Both the position numbers and the translations under genes were made by a program. Positions 1-5,503 of a stretch of DNA of 5,838 nucleotides are shown in pieces; the stretch's first letter is position 1; each line of letters begins with the position of its first letter. The DNA is from Solirubrobacteraceae bacterium (GTDB lineage: Bacteria; Actinomycetota; Thermoleophilia; Solirubrobacterales; Solirubrobacteraceae), in assembly GCA_030149625.1 (NCBI GenBank), contig JASLHP010000284.1, forward strand, positions 1-5,838. The letters are read 5' to 3'. The notes under the pieces are model-generated. The model had not been told where the DNA came from. It saw nothing but the letters and a program-made list of their open reading frames with translations, and made no database searches.

Positions 1-186
1 CTTCGACACGTAGCCCCCAGGTGCATCAATATTTGCTACTTCGCATCTTGCTTTAACTGATAGCGGGCGGCCTGTCAAGTGAAATCGAGAATTGTTTCCC
101 AAGGTGCGAGGCGGCGCTGCGTCAGACGTCGAAATATCTGCTCGCGAACGGTCGTCTACAGGATGATCTGATGGCGAATACCGGAA
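1..186. other. Left-edge region without a supported gene
   Basis: This stretch lies downstream of polX and is clearly AT-richer than the rest (28 G/C in the first 60 bases). On the plus strand the frames entering from the left edge hit stops at 11-13, 51-53 and 58-60, so at most the last 17-19 codons of a rightward gene could be present, and nothing in those residues is recognisable. No convincing coding frame or strong terminator hairpin with a T-tract was seen after the polX stop. The only notable signal is a possible leftward promoter (listed separately). Confidence 0.5.
50..78 (-). promoter_or_regulatory. Possible leftward sigma-70-type promoter
   Basis: Read on the minus strand, an exact TTGACA (complement of 73-78) is followed after 17 nt by TAAAGC (complement of 50-55). 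A perfect -35 hexamer with canonical spacing is unusual in GC-rich DNA and would drive a gene lying off the left edge. The -10 matches TATAAT at only three of six positions, so this is a weak inference. Confidence 0.25.
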
Positions 187-1935
187 TCATCGTTTGTGCT
201 TGCGCAGGGTGATCAGCTCGTCCCACGGCCGCGTGTTGACGATCTGGTCGGTCGTCAGCCACGCGCGCCGCGCCGTCGCGACGCCCCAGCGCATGTTCGC
301 GAGCGTCTCGGTGCGATGCGCATCGGAGTCGATCACGATCCGCACGCCCGCGCGCGCGGCGGCGCGCGCGTGCACGTCTGAGAGGTCGCGGCGGTCGGGA
401 TTGGCGTTGATCTCGAGCATCGTGCCGGTCCGCGCCGCCGCCGCGAACACCGCGTCCAGGTCGATCGCGTAGGGCTCGCGCCGCTCGATCAGCCGGCCTG
501 TGGGGTGGCCGATCGCATCCACCAGCGGATGCTCGATCGCCGCGATCATGCGCTCGGTCATCCGCTGCTCGCTCATGCCGAACGACGTGTGCACGCTTGC
601 GATCACCCAGTCGAGCTCGCCCAGCAGCTCGTCCTCGTAGTCGAGCGAGCCGTCGGGCAGGATGTTGACCTCGCTGCCCGCCAGCAGCCGGAGTCCCTCG
701 ATGCGCGCGTCCGCCTCGCGTACGAGCTCGATCTGACGGCGCAGCTGCTCCGGGGAGACGTCGTTGCCGAACCCGTGACTGGCCGAGTGGTCGGTGATCG
801 CCAAATAGTCATAGTGGCGCTCGCGTGCCGCGAGCGCCATCTCCTCGATCGTGCCCTGCCCGTCGGAGGCGATCGTGTGGCTGTGCAGATCGCCGCGGAT
901 GTCAGCCAGCTCGATCAGCTGAGGAAGCGCTCCGGCGCGCGCGGCCTCGAGCTCGCCGCGATTCTCGCGCAGCTCGGGCTCGATGTAGGCGAGGCCGAGG
1001 CGCTCGTAGACCTCGTGCTCGCTCGCGTACGTGTCGGTGGCGCCGGTGGCGTCGTCGCGGATGCCGTACTCGGACACGTGCAGACCGCCGCGCACCGCGG
1101 CTTCGCGCAGCGCCGCGTTGTGCGCGCCCGAGCCGGTGAAGTGCTGCAGCAGGTTGCCGAGTTGCGCGGGCGCCGCGATCCGCAGGTCGACGCCGACGCC
1201 CGCATGCGTTCGCGCCTTGGCGCCGGTCGGGCTCGCCGAGCTCACCCGCTCGATCTGCTCGAGTTTGCCGAGGCCCTTGGCGAGCGTCGCCGGGCGCGTC
1301 GTCGTGGCGACGATGTCGATGTCCTTCACCGAATCGGCCTGGCGGCGAGCGGAGCCGGCGAGCTGGACGTGCGCGCCAGCTCCCGCGAGCGCTCGCAGCC
1401 CGCTCACCAGCGCCTCGCCGATCTCGCTCGCGCGCGGCAGCACGATCCGCGGCGCGGCTGTGGCGCCTGGGTCCGCGTCCAGCTCGGCGAGCGCCGCGAG
1501 CACGCTCTGCTCGAGCTTGGGTCCGAGCCCGCGCACGGTGCGCAGGCGCTGTGCGAGCGCCGCCTCGCGCAGCGCCTGCGGCGAGTCGATGCCGAGCTCA
1601 TCGTGCAGAAGGCGCGCGCGCTTGGGCCCCAGGCCGGGCAGGCGCGTGATCGCGACGAGTCCCGGCGGGAACTTCGCACGCAGCTTCTCAGCGGCGGGGA
1701 TCGCGCCCGTCTGCACGAGCGCGAGGATCTTCTCCTGCAGCGTGCCGCCGATCCCGGGCAGCTCGCTCGCGCGACCCTCGCGCGCGAGACCCGCGACCGA
1801 CACGGACGCCTCGCGCACCGCCTTGGCGGCCGTCCTGTAGGCGAGCACGCGGTGCACGATCGCGCCGTCGAGCTCATAGAGGTCGCCCAGTTCCGCGAGC
1901 GCGTCGGCGATCGCGGCGTTGGACAGCGCTGGCAC
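187..1935 (-). CDS. polX: DNA polymerase/3'-5' exonuclease PolX (pol X + PHP domains)
   Basis: This gene encodes a 582-residue family-X DNA polymerase fused to a PHP metal-dependent phosphoesterase, the standard bacterial PolX design (B. subtilis PolX is about 570 residues). Known members fill short gaps in base-excision repair and carry Mn-dependent 3'-5' exonuclease activity in the PHP domain. Visible motifs include helix-hairpin-helix elements at about 59-70 (LPGIGGTLQEKI), 99-110 (LPGLGPKRARLL) and 134-145. The polymerase palm has GSARR at 194-198 and the three catalytic aspartates D205, D207 (DIDI) and D250 (GVDLRI). A thumb-like FTGSGAHNAALR is at 266-277. The PHP domain starts near 347, with likely metal ligands H351, H353, D358, H383, E422, H449, H477, D538 and H540 all present, so both activities should be intact. 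I chose GTG at 1933-1935 because the family N-terminus (LSNAAIADAL) begins right after it; an ATG farther upstream would overlap the divergent GT2 gene. There is no SD; a TACCCT box lies 7 nt upstream. Confidence 0.95.
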   Translation of the reverse strand: MPALSNAAIADALAELGDLYELDGAIVHRVLAYRTAAKAVREASVSVAGLAREGRASELPGIGGTLQEKILALVQTGAIPAAEKLRAKFPPGLVAITRLPGLGPKRARLLHDELGIDSPQALREAALAQRLRTVRGLGPKLEQSVLAALAELDADPGATAAPRIVLPRASEIGEALVSGLRALAGAGAHVQLAGSARRQADSVKDIDIVATTTRPATLAKGLGKLEQIERVSSASPTGAKARTHAGVGVDLRIAAPAQLGNLLQHFTGSGAHNAALREAAVRGGLHVSEYGIRDDATGATDTYASEHEVYERLGLAYIEPELRENRGELEAARAGALPQLIELADIRGDLHSHTIASDGQGTIEEMALAARERHYDYLAITDHSASHGFGNDVSPEQLRRQIELVREADARIEGLRLLAGSEVNILPDGSLDYEDELLGELDWVIASVHTSFGMSEQRMTERMIAAIEHPLVDAIGHPTGRLIERREPYAIDLDAVFAAAARTGTMLEINANPDRRDLSDVHARAAARAGVRIVIDSDAHRTETLANMRWGVATARRAWLTTDQIVNTRPWDELITLRKHKR

Positions 1936-1941
1936 GTGCTC

Positions 1942-1948
1942 TAGGGTA
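1942..1948. promoter_or_regulatory. Candidate shared bidirectional -10 element between polX and the GT2 gene
   Basis: The divergent start codons are separated by only 22 bp (1936-1957). Inside lies TAGGGTA. On the plus strand it gives TAGGGT (1942-1947), 10 nt before the ATG at 1958. On the minus strand it gives TACCCT (1948 to 1943), 7 nt before the polX GTG. Both match the TAnnnT -10 pattern known from actinobacterial promoters. The box overlaps the palindrome GGGTACCC (1944-1951). Neither start has an SD. The minus-strand geometry fits a leaderless mRNA; the plus-strand one implies a leader of only a few nucleotides. No good -35 was identified. Confidence 0.4.
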
Positions 1949-1957
1949 CCCGGGCCG

Positions 1958-2677
1958 ATGTCCGGTGAGCCCTGGCTGATACTGCCGACGTACAACGAGG
2001 CCGAGAACGTGCAGGCGATCGTCGCGTCCGCCGCCGAGGTGCTCGCGCGCGCAGCCCCCGATGGTTTTCGCGTGCTCGTCGTCGACGACGGCTCTCCCGA
2101 CGGCACCGGCCGGATCGCGGATCAGATGGCGGAAGCGCACGAGTGGCTTCAGGTGCTGCACCGCGCGGAGAAGAACGGCATCGGGCCCGCGTATCTGGCG
2201 GGCTTCCGCCACGCGCTCGACCACGGCGCCGGTTATGTGATGGAGATGGACTCGGACTTCTCGCACGACCCCGCCGATCTCGCGCGCCTGCTCGGCGCTG
2301 TCTACGACGGTGCCGATCTCGCGCTCGGCTCGCGTTACGTGCCCGGCGGCGGCGTCACCGAATGGGGCCTTCTGCGGCGGATCGTCAGCGAGGGCGGCTC
2401 GACGTACGCGCGGATCGTGCTCGGCCTGCGCGTGCGCGACCTGACGGGCGGCTTCAAGTGCTTTCGCCGCGAGGTGCTCGAGGCGATTCACTTCGACGGC
2501 GTGCGCTCGCAAGGTTACGCGTTCCAAGTCGAGCTCACCTACCGCGCCGTACAGGCCGGGTTCCGCGTGGTCGAGGTGCCGATCACGTTCCGCGATCGCC
2601 AACAGGGCACGAGCAAGATGTCCTGGCGGATCGCCGCCGAGGCGATGTGGCTGGTGCCGCTGCTGCGCTTCAGGTGA
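1958..2677 (+). CDS. GT2 glycosyltransferase, polyprenol-phosphate mannose synthase-like
   Basis: This 239-residue protein looks like dolichol/polyprenol monophosphate mannose synthase (DPM1, actinobacterial Ppm1 catalytic domain). Such enzymes move a sugar, usually mannose from GDP-mannose, onto a polyprenyl phosphate at the cytoplasmic face of the membrane, making donors for GT-C enzymes. The GT-A fold markers appear in order: LPTYNEAEN (9-17), VVDDGSPDGT (41-50), the metal-binding DSD (98-100), GSRYVPGG (124-131), DLTGGFKCFRR (161-171), QGYAFQVELTYR (185-196) and FRDRQQGTSKMSW (211-223). It ends soon after the catalytic domain with no transmembrane tail, as in the short DPM1 class. ATG 1958 is chosen because MSGEPWLILPTYNE is the normal family N-terminus; an in-frame ATG at 1919 would overlap polX. 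No SD is visible. The final codons (LRFR, then TGA) are the first unit of the downstream repeat array. Mannose is inferred from the family; another sugar is possible. Confidence 0.9.
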   Translation: MSGEPWLILPTYNEAENVQAIVASAAEVLARAAPDGFRVLVVDDGSPDGTGRIADQMAEAHEWLQVLHRAEKNGIGPAYLAGFRHALDHGAGYVMEMDSDFSHDPADLARLLGAVYDGADLALGSRYVPGGGVTEWGLLRRIVSEGGSTYARIVLGLRVRDLTGGFKCFRREVLEAIHFDGVRSQGYAFQVELTYRAVQAGFRVVEVPITFRDRQQGTSKMSWRIAAEAMWLVPLLRFR

Positions 2678-2853
2678 GAGGGCGCCCGCCGCCGTGCGCT
2701 TCAGGTAGGAAGGTTGCGCCGCCGTGCGTTTCAGGTAGGAAGGTTGCGCCGTGCGCTTCAGGTAGGAGGGCGCGTCGCCGTCCGCTTCAGGTAGGCAGGG
2801 GCGCGCCGTCGTGCGCTTCAGGTAGGAGGGGCGCGCCGCCGTGCGCTTCAGGT
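2664..2853 (+). repeat. Seven-copy, roughly 30-bp imperfect tandem repeat between the GT2 and SpoIIM genes
   Basis: The core GTGCGCTTCAGGTAGG recurs with cores starting at 2664 (first base missing, inside the GT2 gene), 2694, 2724, 2751, 2780, 2811 and 2841. Steps between equivalent positions are 31, 30, 27, 29, 31 and 30 bp. Cores are separated by G-rich then CG-rich linkers such as AAGGTTGCGCC or GGGGCGCGCC. Unit 1 supplies the GT2 stop codon (TGA where later copies have TAG). Copy 3 has CGT for CGC, copy 5 has GTC for GTG, and copy 7 has TCG in place of TAG. The linkers resemble one another, so this is a tandem array and not repeats with unique spacers. The array fills nearly all of the 204-bp gap before the SpoIIM-like gene. 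Origin by slippage duplication of the GT2 3' end is likely; any function is unknown. Confidence 0.9.
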
Positions 2854-2881
2854 CGCGAGCGCGCACGTCGATGGGAAGACG

Positions 2882-3631
2882 ATGGATGCATCGGCGTACG
2901 CGTTCGCACACGGCATGCGCCAGACGCGCGCGACGCTGCGCGCCTGGCAGCTCGCGCCGCTCGCCGTCGTCGGTCGCTGGGTCGCCGGCTCAGCTCTGGC
3001 CGCGGCCGGGCTGCTGCTCGCGGTGCTGGCCGTCGCCTCGCTCGACCACGGCTACCAGCAGGTCGTCTCGCTACAGCCGCCGTTCGCCGTCGGCGACCTC
3101 ACCGAAGTCGTGCACGTCATGCGCAGCAACCTGCTGGTGCTCGCTCTGCACGCGATGGCGTGCGTCGCCGGCTTCATCGCCGGCAGCTCGCTGCCGCTGC
3201 AGGCTCATGAGCACCACGGCGTCTCGCGCTGGGTGCACGAGCACGGCGGACGCATCGCGATCGCGTTCGTGGTCTGCGCGACCAGCTTCTCGCTGAGTGC
3301 GCAGGCCTACGTCATCGGGCACACGCTCGCGGGCGTGTCCCACTTCCTGCGCGTGTCGCCAGGCCTGCTGCTGCTCGGCGTGTTGCCGCACGCGATTCCC
3401 GAGCTGATCGCGCTGTTCCTGCCGCTCGCGGCGTGGATCATCGCCAGCCGTAGAGGCGAGTGGGAGCAGCTGCTCGCCGCCACGTTCGTGACGGTCGCGC
3501 TCGCCGTGCCGGTGCTCGTGCTCGCCGCGTTCGTCGAGGTCTACGTCTCGCCACACCTGTTCACGGCGCTCACGCACATCCACCCGCCAATCGTGCGCAG
3601 CGCCGAAGGTTGGGTAGTGACGGTGCGCTGA
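2882..3631 (+). CDS. SpoIIM/DUF95-family integral membrane protein
   Basis: This 249-residue membrane protein resembles the SpoIIM (stage II sporulation protein M, DUF95) family. Hydrophobic segments are seen at about 32-54, 83-105, 124-147, 160-188 and 197-222. The best family marker is PHAIPEL at 169-175, set in a long hydrophobic stretch, matching the PHGIPEL-type signature of SpoIIM proteins. In Bacillus, SpoIIM works with SpoIID and SpoIIP in engulfment; homologues are widespread in non-sporulating bacteria, where their role is unclear, so sporulation should not be inferred. The start is ATG 2882. Upstream GGGAAG (2873-2878) lies only 3 nt away, a poor SD position. A second in-frame ATG at 2915 would remove 11 residues. 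The gene follows the repeat array in the same direction as the GT2 gene and may share its transcript. It converges with the GT-C gene, with 76 bp between the stops. Confidence 0.8.
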   Translation: MDASAYAFAHGMRQTRATLRAWQLAPLAVVGRWVAGSALAAAGLLLAVLAVASLDHGYQQVVSLQPPFAVGDLTEVVHVMRSNLLVLALHAMACVAGFIAGSSLPLQAHEHHGVSRWVHEHGGRIAIAFVVCATSFSLSAQAYVIGHTLAGVSHFLRVSPGLLLLGVLPHAIPELIALFLPLAAWIIASRRGEWEQLLAATFVTVALAVPVLVLAAFVEVYVSPHLFTALTHIHPPIVRSAEGWVVTVR

Positions 3632-3647
3632 GTCGTCACCAGACGTC

Positions 3648-3679
3648 GAGCGCCTTCGCCACGGAGCGCCTTCGCCACG
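3648..3679 (+). repeat. Perfect 16-bp tandem duplication in the convergent gap
   Basis: GAGCGCCTTCGCCACG occurs at 3648-3663 and again immediately at 3664-3679, identical in both copies. It lies between the stops of the SpoIIM-like and GT-C genes. A short inverted repeat (GCGCC 3666-3670 with GGCGC 3679-3683, loop 8 nt) overlaps the second copy but has no T-tract, so it is not called a terminator. The duplication looks recent because no differences have built up. Confidence 0.85.
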
Positions 3680-3707
3680 GCGCCCCGATCGGCAGCCGGC
3701 AAGCGGG

Positions 3708-5312
3708 TCAACTCCGGCGCAGCGGGCAGTAGTCCCAAGCGCTCGCGCTGCCGCCACCGCCGCGGCGTAGCCACACCCCCGTCCCATCGCGCAGGACGAT
3801 GCATGGGATGGGTGCTTCAGGGGTCAGTTCGCCATAGTGAAGGAACGCGTAGGTGCGTCCGGCGCTGTCGGGTTCAACGCTCTCGCCGAGCATGCTCAAC
3901 CCGGCGATCCTCGCCAGGACCGCGAGGCCGGGGGCGGAGAATTCAATCGTGCCGCCGGTTTCCGGGACCGAGACGAGCTCGCGCACGCCCGCACGACGAA
4001 GCGCTCGCAGCAACCCGAGCGTGTCGCCGTCGCGACTGGGCTTGCCCAGCCACAGGCCGTGATTGGAGTAAAGCGTGAGCGTGCCGGGCTGTTGCTCGCT
4101 CAGGTCGTTGGTCGCGCGCGTCATCACGGGGCCGCCAAGACCAAAGCCGACGCCCAGAGAGTTGACGATAGCCACGGACACGAGCAGCGTCGCGACGCCG
4201 GCCTGCGCGAGCCGCGGGATCCTGGATACCCAACCCGTCCCGAGCACCGCCAGGTAGAAGATCAGCGGCATGCCGTAGCGAATATCGTGAATGTATGTCT
4301 CGGTAATGATGGCCCACGAGGTGAAGGCCCCGACGGCGAGCTCGGGTGCAAGGTGGCTGAGCGGGCGCCCACGAGCGAACCCGGCGATCATCCACACGCA
4401 GCCGACCGCCGCGAAGATGAGTAGGGGTATGAACAACTGCCAGTTCACAAAGCTCCAGAAGTACCACTCGAGGTTCGCGGCCGACAGGCGCGGCGGCGCG
4501 ACGCCGGGGAGCACGTTCAGCTTCGAGAACAGACTCGAAGAGCCGAGCGCCTCGTGTGCCAGCCCCGTGAGCATGGAAAGCCCCCAGAGGTACCAAGGCA
4601 AGGCGATGACCAGCGCGACCGCGGAAAACACGGCAAACCCGCGCCATGCATGCCGTCCGCCACGGGCTACGGTCGTGAGTATCGCCCCCGCGACGAAGAA
4701 CGGGAAGGTCTCCTTGCTGAGCATCCCCAATCCAACCACGACGCCGGCGAGCGCGGAAACCCCGATGCGTAAGAAGTGCCGCGAAGCCAGCACGGCCCAC
4801 ACGGAGACCGCGACCATCGCGGCCTCGGGCGCATCGAGCATGAACTCGTGGAGCTCTTCGATCATCAACGGCGAGCCAAGCGCGAAGGCAACCGCCAGCG
4901 CGCCCGCCAGCGGGCTGAAGGCCAAGCTTCCGACCTTGTAGCAGCCGAGCGCGAGCAGCGGCACGAACACGAAGTTCAACGCGATGATCGGGGGTGCGAC
5001 GCCGATCCCTCCGAGGAGCATCCCGAGCGCGCCGACGAGATACGCCAGCGGCGGGTAGGGCAGCGTCGCGGAAAGCGCTTTCAGCGGCTCGCCGGCGCCG
5101 AGCTCTTCGTAGACGTCGATCGTGGCGCTGAGATGGTGCGCGGCGTCGTCGACCGGGACGCTGCGGTCGATGCCAAGCCACAGACACGTGGACGCGATGA
5201 ACAGGCTCGTGATCCCGAGGGCGACCCACGCCGCCGGGGAGGCTCGAACCAGGATCGCGCCGACGCGGCGCGTGGGCCTGGGCGGGCGAAGGATCTCGAC
5301 CTCCGTGGCCAT
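3708..5312 (-). CDS. GT-C family (PMT/ArnT-like, GT39/GT83-type) membrane glycosyltransferase
   Basis: This 534-residue protein is a polytopic glycosyltransferase of the GT-C fold. Such enzymes transfer sugars from polyprenyl-phosphate donors to protein, lipid or glycan acceptors on the outer membrane face. About eleven to twelve hydrophobic segments span roughly 27-390. The acidic pair VDDAAHH (D55, D56) sits in the first external loop, where GT39/GT83 enzymes carry catalytic DD/DE residues. YPPLAY follows at 86-91, a second acidic motif HEFMLDAP at 155-162 (D160), LSKE at 198-201, and YIHDIRYGMPL at 340-350, like the RY..P motif of the superfamily. Residues from about 400 form a soluble C-terminal domain ending in PCIVLRDGTGVWL and WDYCP; C504 and C529 are its only cysteines and could form a disulfide. 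The start ATG (5310-5312) has no SD, but TAAATT lies 6 nt upstream. GC is lower than in the left-hand genes. Donor and acceptor cannot be told from sequence; the GT2 product is a plausible donor. Confidence 0.85.
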   Translation of the reverse strand: MATEVEILRPPRPTRRVGAILVRASPAAWVALGITSLFIASTCLWLGIDRSVPVDDAAHHLSATIDVYEELGAGEPLKALSATLPYPPLAYLVGALGMLLGGIGVAPPIIALNFVFVPLLALGCYKVGSLAFSPLAGALAVAFALGSPLMIEELHEFMLDAPEAAMVAVSVWAVLASRHFLRIGVSALAGVVVGLGMLSKETFPFFVAGAILTTVARGGRHAWRGFAVFSAVALVIALPWYLWGLSMLTGLAHEALGSSSLFSKLNVLPGVAPPRLSAANLEWYFWSFVNWQLFIPLLIFAAVGCVWMIAGFARGRPLSHLAPELAVGAFTSWAIITETYIHDIRYGMPLIFYLAVLGTGWVSRIPRLAQAGVATLLVSVAIVNSLGVGFGLGGPVMTRATNDLSEQQPGTLTLYSNHGLWLGKPSRDGDTLGLLRALRRAGVRELVSVPETGGTIEFSAPGLAVLARIAGLSMLGESVEPDSAGRTYAFLHYGELTPEAPIPCIVLRDGTGVWLRRGGGGSASAWDYCPLRRS

Positions 5313-5318
5313 CGAGCA

Positions 5319-5324
5319 AATTTA
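5319..5324 (-). promoter_or_regulatory. Candidate leaderless -10 box of the GT-C gene
   Basis: Read on the minus strand, TAAATT is followed by 6 nt and then the ATG at 5312. This is the spacing expected if transcription starts at the A of the start codon. The lack of any SD before the ATG supports a leaderless message. No clear -35 was seen. Confidence 0.45.
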
Positions 5325-5490
5325 GCCCACTTGCGGACCCGTTTCCAGTGTTCTGATGAGTTACTGTATCTGGGATAATCGAGCAGGCGCTCGCAGAATG
5401 TCGGAAACATCGCGGAGCGCTCTCCCTGCGCCCTCGAGCGCGGTCGCACCATCGCAAAGCCGGCGAGCTCCGCTTGCACGCCTGTGCATG

Positions 5491-5496
5491 TAACTT
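5491..5496 (+). promoter_or_regulatory. Candidate -10 box of the methyltransferase gene
   Basis: TAACTT is followed by 7 nt and then an in-frame GTG (5504-5506). This is the same geometry as the polX box and GTG start, and it is the main reason for preferring this start. If the real start is ATG 5513 or 5525, the box would instead give a leader of roughly 10-20 nt. Confidence 0.35.
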
Positions 5497-5503
5497 GCGG
5501 CAA

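Larger units (their letters stand above)
5313..5503. other. Divergent intergenic region between the GT-C and methyltransferase genes
   Basis: These 191 bp separate the two divergent starts and include an AT-rich segment (29 G/C in 5341-5400). Each end carries a candidate -10 box (listed separately). In the middle, GCGCTC (5387-5392), the palindrome GAGCGCTC (5415-5422) and GAGCGC (5436-5441) could pair in alternative ways; a small ATGT/ACAT inverted repeat lies at 5398-5410. A GATAAT at 5374-5379 resembles a -10 but has no matched start nearby. No small gene could be supported here. Confidence 0.45.

Noticed and set aside
505..1944. A 479-codon open frame on the plus strand antisense to polX
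   Set aside because: It is rich in Arg, Ala and Leu with no domain signature, and it mirrors a gene with all PolX catalytic residues. Long antisense open frames are common opposite GC-rich genes.
2694..2840. G-quadruplex formation by the G-rich linkers
   Set aside because: Individual units have mostly two-G runs and often fewer than four separable runs, so a stable quadruplex is not supported by inspection.
2664..2853. CRISPR array
   Set aside because: The segments between cores are short (about 11-15 nt) and similar to each other, not unique 30-40 nt spacers, and there are no cas genes nearby.
1874..2911. A minus-strand frame in which the repeat array reads as SYLKRT peptide repeats
   Set aside because: It lies antisense to the GT2 gene and overlaps the polX start. 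The repeats only look like a peptide because most steps are near multiples of three; the copy at 2780 is out of phase. No independent sign of coding was seen.
2841..3296. Plus-strand frame beginning at the last repeat copy (GTG 2841) and running into the SpoIIM-like gene
   Set aside because: It is out of phase with the SpoIIM-like gene, and its translation is Arg/Ser/Cys-rich without recognisable motifs. It is a by-product of the missing stop in copy 7.
3666..3683. Intrinsic terminator in the convergent gap
   Set aside because: The stem is only 5 bp with an 8-nt loop and no following T-tract on either strand.
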